A stretch of DNA of 38,479 bases. Source: Rhodospirillaceae bacterium. GTDB lineage: Bacteria > Pseudomonadota > Alphaproteobacteria > Rhodospirillales > JABHCV01. Below, one piece after another: positions 32,590 through 38,479 of this stretch. Position 1 is the first letter of the stretch. The number at the start of each line of letters is the position of its first letter. A program made the position numbers and the translations under genes. The notes below the pieces were generated by a model, which was not told the DNA's origin, searched no databases, and saw only the letters and a program-made list of their open reading frames with translations. Location: assembly GCA_014382375.1 (NCBI GenBank), contig JACNJU010000087.1, positions 1 to 38,479 on the forward strand, read 5' to 3'.

Positions 32590-33231
32590 TCAAATCAACT
32601 TCATTCTGTGGATGCGGGTTTCTTCGGCCAGCTTTTGTAAATATTTCAGCCGCGTCGTCAATTTACAGGCGCCTTCGATATCATTCTCACTGAACAATTT
32701 GGATAACTGCTCGATACACACCTTGATATCGTCCTGGGCACGGACCGAAAGAACATCGACCTGGTCCGTGGTTTCGGCTTCTGCAAGGGCTTCTCGCAGT
32801 TCCATGGTTTCCATGAGCAAGGCCTGATCGTTGATCAAATTGCAACCTTCAGGAAACACCCCCATGCCACGCAGATGAACCAGATAATCGGCCCTTGTCA
32901 GCGGCTCCTTCAGGGTTTCGTAGGCGTCGTTGATGGCCGTCGCCTGAAGTTGGCTGATCGCCCTTTCCCGGGGGCTGCGGGTGGCGAAACGGTCCGGATG
33001 AAGGTGTCGTTGAAGATCAAAGTAAAGCTGATCGAGATCAGCAACATTGATATCAAAAGAAACAGCCAGGCCAAGGCGTTGATAATGGTCCATTTGACCC
33101 GGCGGCTGCACCGCACCGCAGGTCTCGCATAAGGGATTAACCTGCTTTACAGGGCCCTTGCACGACCAGCAGGCAATAATGCCAACTTCCTCTGCGGGTG
33201 CTCTATCAGCAGCGCTGTCAGGGCCATCCAT
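32590..33231 (-). CDS. hscB: J-domain co-chaperone HscB with N-terminal zinc-ribbon-like motif
   Basis: The product has 213 residues. The N-terminus carries two CxxC pairs (Cys21/24 in 'ACWSCKG' and Cys35/38 in 'CETCGAV'), a likely zinc-binding knuckle like that of eukaryotic HSC20 and absent from E. coli HscB. The J-domain follows with 'HLHPDRF' (HPD at 78-80), then the C-terminal three-helix IscU-binding domain. HscB stimulates HscA and delivers IscU. I chose the ATG at 33231; the frame is open to 33294 from a TTG, but that region contains an intercistronic hairpin. Confidence 0.94.
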   Translation of the reverse strand: MDGPDSAADRAPAEEVGIIACWSCKGPVKQVNPLCETCGAVQPPGQMDHYQRLGLAVSFDINVADLDQLYFDLQRHLHPDRFATRSPRERAISQLQATAINDAYETLKEPLTRADYLVHLRGMGVFPEGCNLINDQALLMETMELREALAEAETTDQVDVLSVRAQDDIKVCIEQLSKLFSENDIEGACKLTTRLKYLQKLAEETRIHRMKLI

Positions 33232-33258
33232 GGGTTTTACCGTTTCCTTTAATACAAC

Positions 33259-33294
33259 TTGGGACCGTCCCTGATTGGCAGGAAACGGTCCCAA
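33259..33294 (-). promoter_or_regulatory. Strong intercistronic hairpin between iscA and hscB
   Basis: TTGGGACCGT (33259-33268) and ACGGTCCCAA (33285-33294) are perfect 10-base inverted repeats; inside, CCTG (33270-33273) pairs with CAGG (33279-33282) around a 5-base loop. In the plus direction it is followed by TTTTTA, but no gene there needs termination. In the isc transcript it lacks a uniform U-run, so partial termination, mRNA protection or processing between the iscSUA and hsc halves is more likely. Confidence 0.6.
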
Positions 33295-33316
33295 TTTTTA
33301 TAACATACGGGCGATT

Positions 33317-33658
33317 TTAAACGTGGAAGGATTCACCGCAACCACAGCGACCCTTTTCATTGGGGTTAGAGAACACAAAACCGGATTCCAGCTTGTCTTC
33401 AACGTAGTCCATTTCAGTACCAATTATAAACATCGTCGCCTTCGGGTCGATCAGGATGGTCACACCCTTGTCTTCAAGGATTTCATCGAACGGACCCTTT
33501 TCGTCGGCGAATTCAAGGGTATAGGACATGCCTGAACAACCCTTGGTGCGAACCCCGATACGGATACCAGTAGACGGCTTGCCGCGCCCGTCTAGCAGAG
33601 CCTGAACCTGTTTGGCGGCAGCGTCGCTGACCGTCATCATTGCCGGACGTTCATTCAT
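33317..33658 (-). CDS. iscA: A-type Fe-S carrier protein IscA
   Basis: The product has 113 residues. The three conserved cysteines are in 'TKGCSGMSYTLEF' and the C-terminal 'GRCGCGESFHV', typical of A-type carriers that accept clusters from IscU or bind iron. I chose the ATG at 33658 (MNERPAMMTVSDAA) because the upstream frame has no similarity and overlaps iscU. GGAG lies 11 bases upstream. Confidence 0.95.
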   Translation of the reverse strand: MNERPAMMTVSDAAAKQVQALLDGRGKPSTGIRIGVRTKGCSGMSYTLEFADEKGPFDEILEDKGVTILIDPKATMFIIGTEMDYVEDKLESGFVFSNPNEKGRCGCGESFHV

Positions 33659-33693
33659 CTCTTGGTATTCTCCATCTTCACTATAAAGGTGCC

Positions 33694-34095
33694 TTATTCG
33701 GCGGCTTCGCTTTTCGATTCTTTCTTCGACCTGTAATCCGTAATCGCCGCCTTGATCGCATCTTCGGCCAAAACCGAGCAATGAATTTTCACCGGCGGTA
33801 AAGCCAATTCCTGCGCGATATCAGTGTTCTTTATTTCGGCCGCTTCATCAAGGGTTTTACCTTTGACCCACTCGGTCACGAGCGAGCTTGAAGCAATCGC
33901 TGAACCGCAGCCGAAGGTCTTGAACTTGGCGTCTTCAATGATACCGTCTTCATCGACCTGGATCTGCAATTTCATGACATCGCCGCACGCCGGGGCGCCG
34001 ACAAGGCCGGTGCCGACGCCGGTGTCGTCTTTATCAAGAATCCCGACGTTGCGGGGATTTTCGTAGTGATCTAGCAACTTGTCGCTGTAAGCCAT
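33694..34095 (-). CDS. iscU: Fe-S cluster scaffold protein IscU
   Basis: The product has 133 residues. Cluster-ligand cysteines are Cys37 ('GAPACGDVMK'), Cys63 ('FGCGSAIASSS') and Cys106 ('KIHCSVLAED'). The chaperone-recognition motif LPPVK lies at about 99-103. The ATG at 34095 has GGAGAAG upstream; the longer frame to 34143 is not supported. It receives sulfur from IscS, encoded immediately upstream. Confidence 0.97.
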   Translation of the reverse strand: MAYSDKLLDHYENPRNVGILDKDDTGVGTGLVGAPACGDVMKLQIQVDEDGIIEDAKFKTFGCGSAIASSSLVTEWVKGKTLDEAAEIKNTDIAQELALPPVKIHCSVLAEDAIKAAITDYRSKKESKSEAAE

Positions 34096-34148
34096 TTTGT
34101 CTTCTCCGTTAGCATGCCTGAGGAAATACCCGGCAATAATCAAACAAC

Positions 34149-35387
34149 TTAGTGGTCAGCCCATTCAATGGACTTTAAATCGATACCTTCCTGGGCCATG
34201 TCCCAAAGCGGGCTCATTTCGCGCAGGCGTGTAACTTCGGTGGCAATCTTTTCGACGGCGTAATCGACTTCCTCTTCGGTGGTGAAGCGACCAAGTCCGA
34301 TACGCAGTGAGGTATGAGCAAGCTCTTCCTCAACCCCCAGGGCGCGCAACACGTAGGATGGCTCAAGGGAAGCAGATGTACAGGCCGAACCACTGGAAAC
34401 GGCCAGGTCATTGACACCCATCATCAGGCCCTCGCCTTCCACGTAAGCAAAGCTGAGGTTCAGGTTACCAGGAATCCGGTGTTCAAGATCGCCGTTCAGG
34501 TAGACCTCGCTCAAGCGTTCATTGATGCCGGCATGAAAGCGGTCGCGCAGCATTTTCAGGCGTTCGGCCTCGGCCCCCATTTCCTTTTCGGCGAGTGCGC
34601 AGGCTTCCCCAATACCGACACAAAGCGGTGTCGGCAGGGTGCCCGAGCGCATCCCGCGTTCCTGTCCACCGCCATTAATCATGGCGACAATCCGAACCCG
34701 CGGACGGCGGCGTACGTACAGCACACCAATGCCCATGGGGCCATATAGCTTGTGGCCGGAAATGCTCATCAAATCGATGTTCATGTCATCCACATCAAGG
34801 GGGATTTTACCGGCAGCCTGGGCCGCATCGGTGTGGAAGAAAACACCGTTTTCGCGGCATAGCGCGCCGATTTCCTTGATCGGCTGAATAACCCCGATTT
34901 CGTTATTGACGGCCATGATCGAAACCATCAACGTATTTTCGGTGATTGCAGCGGCCAGTTTATCAAGTTCGATCAGGCCGTTTTCCTGAACCGGCAGATA
35001 GGTAATGTCAAAGCCATCCTGTTCGAGATGACGGCAGGTATCGAGCACGCACTTGTGTTCGGTAACACAGGTGATGATGTGATTTTTCCGATCCTTATAA
35101 AAGTTACCGACGCCTTTGAGGGCCAGATTGTTGGATTCGGTAGCACCGGATGTGAAAATGATTTCCTTAGGTGTAGCACCAATCAGCGAGGCAACCTGGG
35201 CCCGCGCCTCTTCAACCACTTCTTCGGCGTCCCAACCATAATGATGGGTTCTGGAATGGGGATTGCCAAAGCGTTCCGAGAAAAACGGCAGCATTTTTTC
35301 GACCACCCTGGGATCGGTCGGCGTCGTCGCCTGATAATCCAGATACAGGGGTGCGTCTTTGCTCCAGTGGCTTTTTGTCGTGGTCAT
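34149..35387 (-). CDS. iscS: Cysteine desulfurase IscS
   Basis: The product has 412 residues of the group I desulfurase: '[20 protein letters not shown]' at the start, PLP lysine in '[17 protein letters not shown]', and the catalytic cysteine in the flexible loop '[17 protein letters not shown]'. It transfers cysteine sulfur as persulfide to IscU and other acceptors such as MnmA. It is followed by iscU after 53 bases and preceded by a second, divergent desulfurase gene 79 bases upstream. Confidence 0.97.
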   Translation of the reverse strand: MTTTKSHWSKDAPLYLDYQATTPTDPRVVEKMLPFFSERFGNPHSRTHHYGWDAEEVVEEARAQVASLIGATPKEIIFTSGATESNNLALKGVGNFYKDRKNHIITCVTEHKCVLDTCRHLEQDGFDITYLPVQENGLIELDKLAAAITENTLMVSIMAVNNEIGVIQPIKEIGALCRENGVFFHTDAAQAAGKIPLDVDDMNIDLMSISGHKLYGPMGIGVLYVRRRPRVRIVAMINGGGQERGMRSGTLPTPLCVGIGEACALAEKEMGAEAERLKMLRDRFHAGINERLSEVYLNGDLEHRIPGNLNLSFAYVEGEGLMMGVNDLAVSSGSACTSASLEPSYVLRALGVEEELAHTSLRIGLGRFTTEEEVDYAVEKIATEVTRLREMSPLWDMAQEGIDLKSIEWADH

Positions 35388-35466
35388 AATTTTAATTTTT
35401 CCTGCTTCAAGTCTTAATCATTCAACGTTTAGATAGGTACTGTTTTGGTTTTCGCCAAGGGCCTAT

Positions 35467-36603
35467 TCAGGCCGCCGGGCTGGAAATTTTATCTATGTTT
35501 TGTCGTCCGTATATATCGCGCCACGCGGCGAGAAATGCTTTCACATCCTGCGCCGTACTCGGCCAGCCCAGCGACACCCGAACCGCAGAGCTTGCGACCT
35601 CGTCAGACATGTTCATCGCCTTCAGCACACCCGACGCCTTGGTCTTGCCTGATGAACAGGCCGAACCGGCGCTGATCCCGACACCAGCCAGATCAAAGGC
35701 CATGACCTGGGTCTGGCTATCGACGCCCGGCATGGTCAGACAGGTGGTGTTGGGAAGCCGCTGAACATCTTCACCCATGATTGTCGTCCGCGGTTCAATG
35801 CCTTTAACACCTTGCTCGATCGCATCGCGCAAATCGGCCAACCGGGCAAAATCCTGAAGTCCCGCATGGGCGGCAGCGGCGGCGGCACCAAGGCCGGAAA
35901 TACCAACCAGATTTTCGGTACCGACCCGGTAACCACGTTCCTGTCCGCCACCAAACTGCATACCCCTAATCTCTGCCCCCGAAGACGTAGAGATTCCGGG
36001 GACAATCAAAGCGCCTGCACCGGACGGTCCACCAATTTTATGGGCCGATATGGTCATCATATCGACGCCCAGGGCAATCACGTCTACGGCAATTTTTCCG
36101 GCCGCCTGAATGGCGTCACAATGAACCAACGCGCCGTGCCGATGGGCAATAGCGACAACATCCCCTATGGGTGCAATAACGCCGGTTTCGTTATTGGCCA
36201 GCATCACGGAAACAAGTGCCGGGGTATCATCGGCCAACAGGCGTTCTTCAAGGCGATCAAGATCGACGTGGCCGTTATGATCAACCGGAATAACTTCGCC
36301 GCCACCAGCCAGAACGGAAGGATGCTCAACGGCTGAAACCAGTCGCCGGGTCCGTCCTGATCCTTCAAGGGCAAGGTTGTTGGCTTCAGTACCGCCACTG
36401 GTAAAAATCACATCAGCGGGCTCGGCATTGAGCAGTCTGGCAACGGCGCGGCGCGCCTCCTCCATTGTCTTGCGTGCGGCCCGGCCCGGCCCATGCACGG
36501 ACGAAGGATTGCCAACAGCAGAGATCACAGCAGTAACCGCCCGAGCGGCTTCGGGCCGTACCAAGGTCGTCGCATTGTGATCCAGATAGACGTAGTCGCT
36601 CAT
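35467..36603 (-). CDS. Second cysteine desulfurase (NifS/IscS-like)
   Basis: The product has 378 residues with the same fold: 'VYLDHNATTLVRPEAARAV', PLP lysine in 'TISAHKIGGPSGAGAL' and the loop 'ISAGSACSSGKTKASGVLKA'. It is shorter and clearly diverged from IscS downstream, so this is an old duplication rather than a recent tandem copy. Alphaproteobacterial isc operons often carry this extra gene between iscR and iscS. It may feed a different acceptor than IscU. I chose the ATG at 36603; the frame extends to 36630 without a good start. Confidence 0.93.
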   Translation of the reverse strand: MSDYVYLDHNATTLVRPEAARAVTAVISAVGNPSSVHGPGRAARKTMEEARRAVARLLNAEPADVIFTSGGTEANNLALEGSGRTRRLVSAVEHPSVLAGGGEVIPVDHNGHVDLDRLEERLLADDTPALVSVMLANNETGVIAPIGDVVAIAHRHGALVHCDAIQAAGKIAVDVIALGVDMMTISAHKIGGPSGAGALIVPGISTSSGAEIRGMQFGGGQERGYRVGTENLVGISGLGAAAAAAHAGLQDFARLADLRDAIEQGVKGIEPRTTIMGEDVQRLPNTTCLTMPGVDSQTQVMAFDLAGVGISAGSACSSGKTKASGVLKAMNMSDEVASSAVRVSLGWPSTAQDVKAFLAAWRDIYGRQNIDKISSPAA

Positions 36604-36636
36604 GTTGTGCCCGCTGTCCTCAACGTTCAAAATTTA

Positions 36637-37122
36637 TTACTGAGCCGCAGCAATCGACGTTTCTTCGTCCTTGTGCGGTGCCAGCTGTAGTCCACTGGTT
36701 CCAAGAATCCGACGTTCGCAAACATCGGCAAGGGAAACAGAATTCAGGTAAAGGGTGATTTGATTTGTCAGTTCCTGCCATAGGTCATGGGTCAGACAAC
36801 GGCTTTTATCGTGCAGACAGCCTTCGGCTGAACCCGGTGCACACCGAGTCGCCGAAACGGTTTCGTCAACGGCAGTAATAATATCTGAAACCCTCAGGTC
36901 TTCATATGGACGGGCAAGCAGATATCCGCCGCCGGGACCACGGACGCTCTTGACCAGCCCGCAACGGCGCAACTTGCCGAAAAGCTGTTCCAGATAGGAA
37001 AGTGATATTTCCTGACGTTCAGCAATATCAGCCAGGGAAACCGCCTTGCCCTTTTTGGCCGAACAACTTGCCAGGTCGACCATAGCCATAACGGCGTAAC
37101 GTCCTTTAGTGCTTAGTTTCAC
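36637..37122 (-). CDS. iscR: Rrf2-family Fe-S regulator IscR
   Basis: The product has 161 residues. The winged HTH occupies residues 1-80 ('YAVMAMVDLASCS', 'LSYLEQLFGKLRRCGLVKSV', 'RGPGGGYLLARP'). 2Fe-2S ligands are Cys94, Cys102, Cys109 and His112 in 'RCAPGSAEGCLHDKSRCLTH', slightly wider spacing than in E. coli IscR. It starts with GTG at 37122, with AGGAGA 6 bases upstream. Holo-IscR represses isc operons; a matching palindrome lies over the operon promoter. Confidence 0.95.
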   Translation of the reverse strand: MKLSTKGRYAVMAMVDLASCSAKKGKAVSLADIAERQEISLSYLEQLFGKLRRCGLVKSVRGPGGGYLLARPYEDLRVSDIITAVDETVSATRCAPGSAEGCLHDKSRCLTHDLWQELTNQITLYLNSVSLADVCERRILGTSGLQLAPHKDEETSIAAAQ

Positions 37123-37150
37123 GTTATCTCTCCTTGTCGATATAAAGCGC

Positions 37151-37897
37151 TCAAGACTTCCCCCCGGAAGCCCTGGCCGCGTTGCTTTTACTCATCTTGT
37201 CGTCTGCTTGTTCCCCGTCCAGACGACTCTCCATTTCTTCAATATGGGTCATGAGCGATGTTACCTGTTGGCGTAATTCCTCAATCGTGCGCAGCACCGG
37301 ATCCGGGCAGCCCTCAACCGGTTCACCATAAGCGACAAATTCTTTGGCCTTGGTCTTGTCGCGAGGCATGACGACACGGGCCGGAATCCCAACAGCGGTG
37401 ACGCCAGCGGGAATATCCTTGTGGACAACCGCATTGGCGCCGACGCGGGCACCTTCACCAATGGTAATGGGTCCCAAAACCTGAGCCCCGGAACCGATAA
37501 TCACATCGTTGGCAAGGGTCGGATGGCGTTTCTGATTAACCTGGGCGTGAGATTCAATGGATGGCGACACACCACCCAGGGTGACGCCCTGATACAGGGT
37601 CACATCATCACCAATGATGGATGTTTCACCGATGACAATGCCACTGCCATGATCAATCACAAAACGGCGACCGATAGCGGCACCGGGATGAATTTCAATC
37701 ATCGTCAAAAGCTTGCCGATCGAAGATATAAACCGCGCCAATAACCGCCAGTTGTTGCGCCACAACATGTTCGTCAGGCGATAAAACAACAGCGCGTGAT
37801 AGCCCGGATAACACAGGGCAACCTCGATTCGGGATTGAGCTGCAGGGTCGCGAGCCAAAAAGGCATCAATATCTTCTTTAAATCTCTTGAAAATCAT
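37151..37897 (-). CDS. cysE: Serine O-acetyltransferase (EpsC-type CysE)
   Basis: The product has 248 residues. The short N-terminal helical domain is followed by left-handed beta-helix hexapeptide repeats ('[20 protein letters not shown]', '[16 protein letters not shown]') with catalytic His residues ('IDHGSG', 'RHPTLANDV'). It makes O-acetylserine for cysteine synthesis. The C-terminus carries an unusual coiled-coil-like tail ('[20 protein letters not shown]') and a Ser/Lys-rich end. It is the first gene of the isc operon, 28 bases before iscR, so substrate supply and cluster assembly share one promoter. Confidence 0.95.
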   Translation of the reverse strand: MIFKRFKEDIDAFLARDPAAQSRIEVALCYPGYHALLFYRLTNMLWRNNWRLLARFISSIGKLLTMIEIHPGAAIGRRFVIDHGSGIVIGETSIIGDDVTLYQGVTLGGVSPSIESHAQVNQKRHPTLANDVIIGSGAQVLGPITIGEGARVGANAVVHKDIPAGVTAVGIPARVVMPRDKTKAKEFVAYGEPVEGCPDPVLRTIEELRQQVTSLMTHIEEMESRLDGEQADDKMSKSNAARASGGKS

Positions 37898-37994
37898 CCG
37901 ATTATCTTTATATCTGTGGCAGCGGTTCAGTCAGGAGACGTTGCCAAACGTGCGCCTAAGGCGTCAAAGCATTCCATGGCCTTAACATCAGTGC

Positions 37995-38023
37995 AATATA
38001 ATATACCCGACTTCCCAGGTCAA
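37995..38023 (-). promoter_or_regulatory. Promoter of the cysE-isc operon
   Basis: On the minus strand TTGACC (38023-38018) and TATATT (38000-37995) are separated by exactly 17 bases, a strong sigma70-like promoter. The predicted start lies about 90 bases before the cysE ATG. It overlaps the IscR-box-like palindrome, so IscR binding would block RNA polymerase. Confidence 0.75.
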
Positions 38024-38027
38024 GTAT
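38003..38027. promoter_or_regulatory. IscR type 1-like binding site
   Basis: A 25-base imperfect palindrome with half-sites ATACCCGACT (38003-38012) and GGTCAAGTAT (38018-38027) around a 5-base centre. Compared with the published E. coli type 1 consensus ATASYYGACT...AGTCRRSTAT, the left half-site matches fully and the right at all but its first base; only the central AT-rich bases differ. It overlaps the -35 and spacer of the cysE-isc promoter. This is a motif match, not proof of binding. Confidence 0.65.
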
Positions 38028-38129
38028 TTGACTTAAATTTATATTTTCCGCGGCTTTTGCAACCCTATTATAAAAATTGATATAGCCGCTTTAACCCCTG
38101 CTTCAACCTTTACAGAGTCAGACAGCATC

Positions 38130-38479
38130 ATGCCTGAAGTTATTTTTAACGGCCCCGAAGGTCGCCTCGAAGGCCGATATCAGCACGCAAAAAAGCCCGG
38201 TGGCCCCATTGCCCTCGTCCTTCACCCCCATCCTTTGCACGGTGGCACCATGAACAACAAGGTGACCTACGCCTTGTATCAAACCTTCGTCAAACGAGGT
38301 TTTTCGGTGCTCCGCTTTAATTTCCGCGGTGTCGGACGCTCGCAAGGTCAATTCGACAGCGGCATTGGTGAAATGAGCGACGCCGCATCGGCCCTGGACT
38401 GGATGCAGACCCACAATCCCAACGCCCAGACTTGCTGGATTGCCGGATTTTCGTTCGGCGCCTGGATCGCTATGCAACT
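38130..38479 (+). CDS. Alpha/beta hydrolase (3'-truncated by window end)
   Basis: About 116 residues are visible, running off the right edge. They show 'ALVLHPHPLHGGTMNNKVTY', the oxyanion-region text 'RGFSVLRFNFRGVGRSQGQF', and the nucleophile elbow 'IAGFSFGAW' (Ser in G-x-S-x-G). This is the COG2945-type alpha/beta hydrolase often found divergent from or near alphaproteobacterial isc operons. The ATG at 38130 is in a 232-base gap shared with cysE, which also holds the IscR-type site. The C-terminal Asp/His of the triad lie outside the window. Confidence 0.9.
   Translation, partial: MPEVIFNGPEGRLEGRYQHAKKPGGPIALVLHPHPLHGGTMNNKVTYALYQTFVKRGFSVLRFNFRGVGRSQGQFDSGIGEMSDAASALDWMQTHNPNAQTCWIAGFSFGAWIAMQ

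Overview
The window is a gene-dense stretch of an alphaproteobacterial chromosome. The gene order ppx-rlmE-guaB-rsmB followed later by guaA, a cysE-iscR-headed isc operon, the DUF1491 protein, the Atm1-type exporter and the short EpsC-type CysE all fit Rhodospirillales or a marine relative. This placement is inferred from gene content and is not a database result. I found no tRNA, rRNA, CRISPR array, prophage or complete insertion sequence.

Layout. 1-3.3 kb: the end of a MATE transporter, a GlxA-type AraC regulator, a DUF1491 protein, a HIT hydrolase and a universal stress protein. 3.3-10 kb (minus strand): a polyamine-type ABC transporter (ATPase, binding protein, two permeases). Its binding-protein gene is interrupted by an in-frame TGA at a position where, from my memory of the family, homologues carry cysteine. 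Upstream on the same strand is a coupled pair: an M24/creatinase-fold enzyme lacking most metal ligands, and a nitrilase-family amidohydrolase. 10.2-15.5 kb (plus): housekeeping genes for polyphosphate/ppGpp turnover, rRNA methylation and GMP synthesis, a 190-bp palindromic intergenic element before rsmB, and a DsrC/TusE-family protein with only the upstream cysteine. 15.5-18.1 kb: a TPP riboswitch and a three-gene transporter for the thiamin pyrimidine moiety. 18.1-19.2 kb (minus): a two-subunit TPP-dependent sulfopyruvate decarboxylase-like enzyme. 19.4-22 kb: guaA and a secreted Sel1-repeat protein. 22-23.2 kb (minus): a cluster of tiny genes around fliN. 23.3-29.5 kb: rpsU, Atm1-type exporter, mnmA, a folate-domain-less methionine synthase of the MesD type, a signal-peptide-less NMT1/THI5-like protein, and an Asp/His-tailed small protein overlapping a cytochrome b561 gene. 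29.5-38 kb (minus): cysE-iscR-cysteine desulfurase-iscS-iscU-iscA-hscB-hscA-fdx-iscX plus an MBL hydrolase, driven by a clear sigma70-like promoter that contains an IscR-box-like palindrome. The window ends inside a divergent alpha/beta hydrolase gene.

How the genes work together. Sulfur handling is the main theme: cysteine synthesis (cysE), desulfuration (two desulfurases), Fe-S assembly (isc/hsc/fdx), export of a sulfur/Fe-S precursor (Atm1), tRNA thiolation (mnmA), a DsrC relative and a sulfopyruvate decarboxylase-like enzyme. Thiamin pyrimidine uptake and TPP-dependent chemistry are a second theme. The most anomalous items are the TGA-interrupted binding protein with an inverted repeat beginning at the TGA, the metal-less M24/nitrilase pair, the palindromic element before rsmB, and the small-protein genes paired with fliN and with cytochrome b561.
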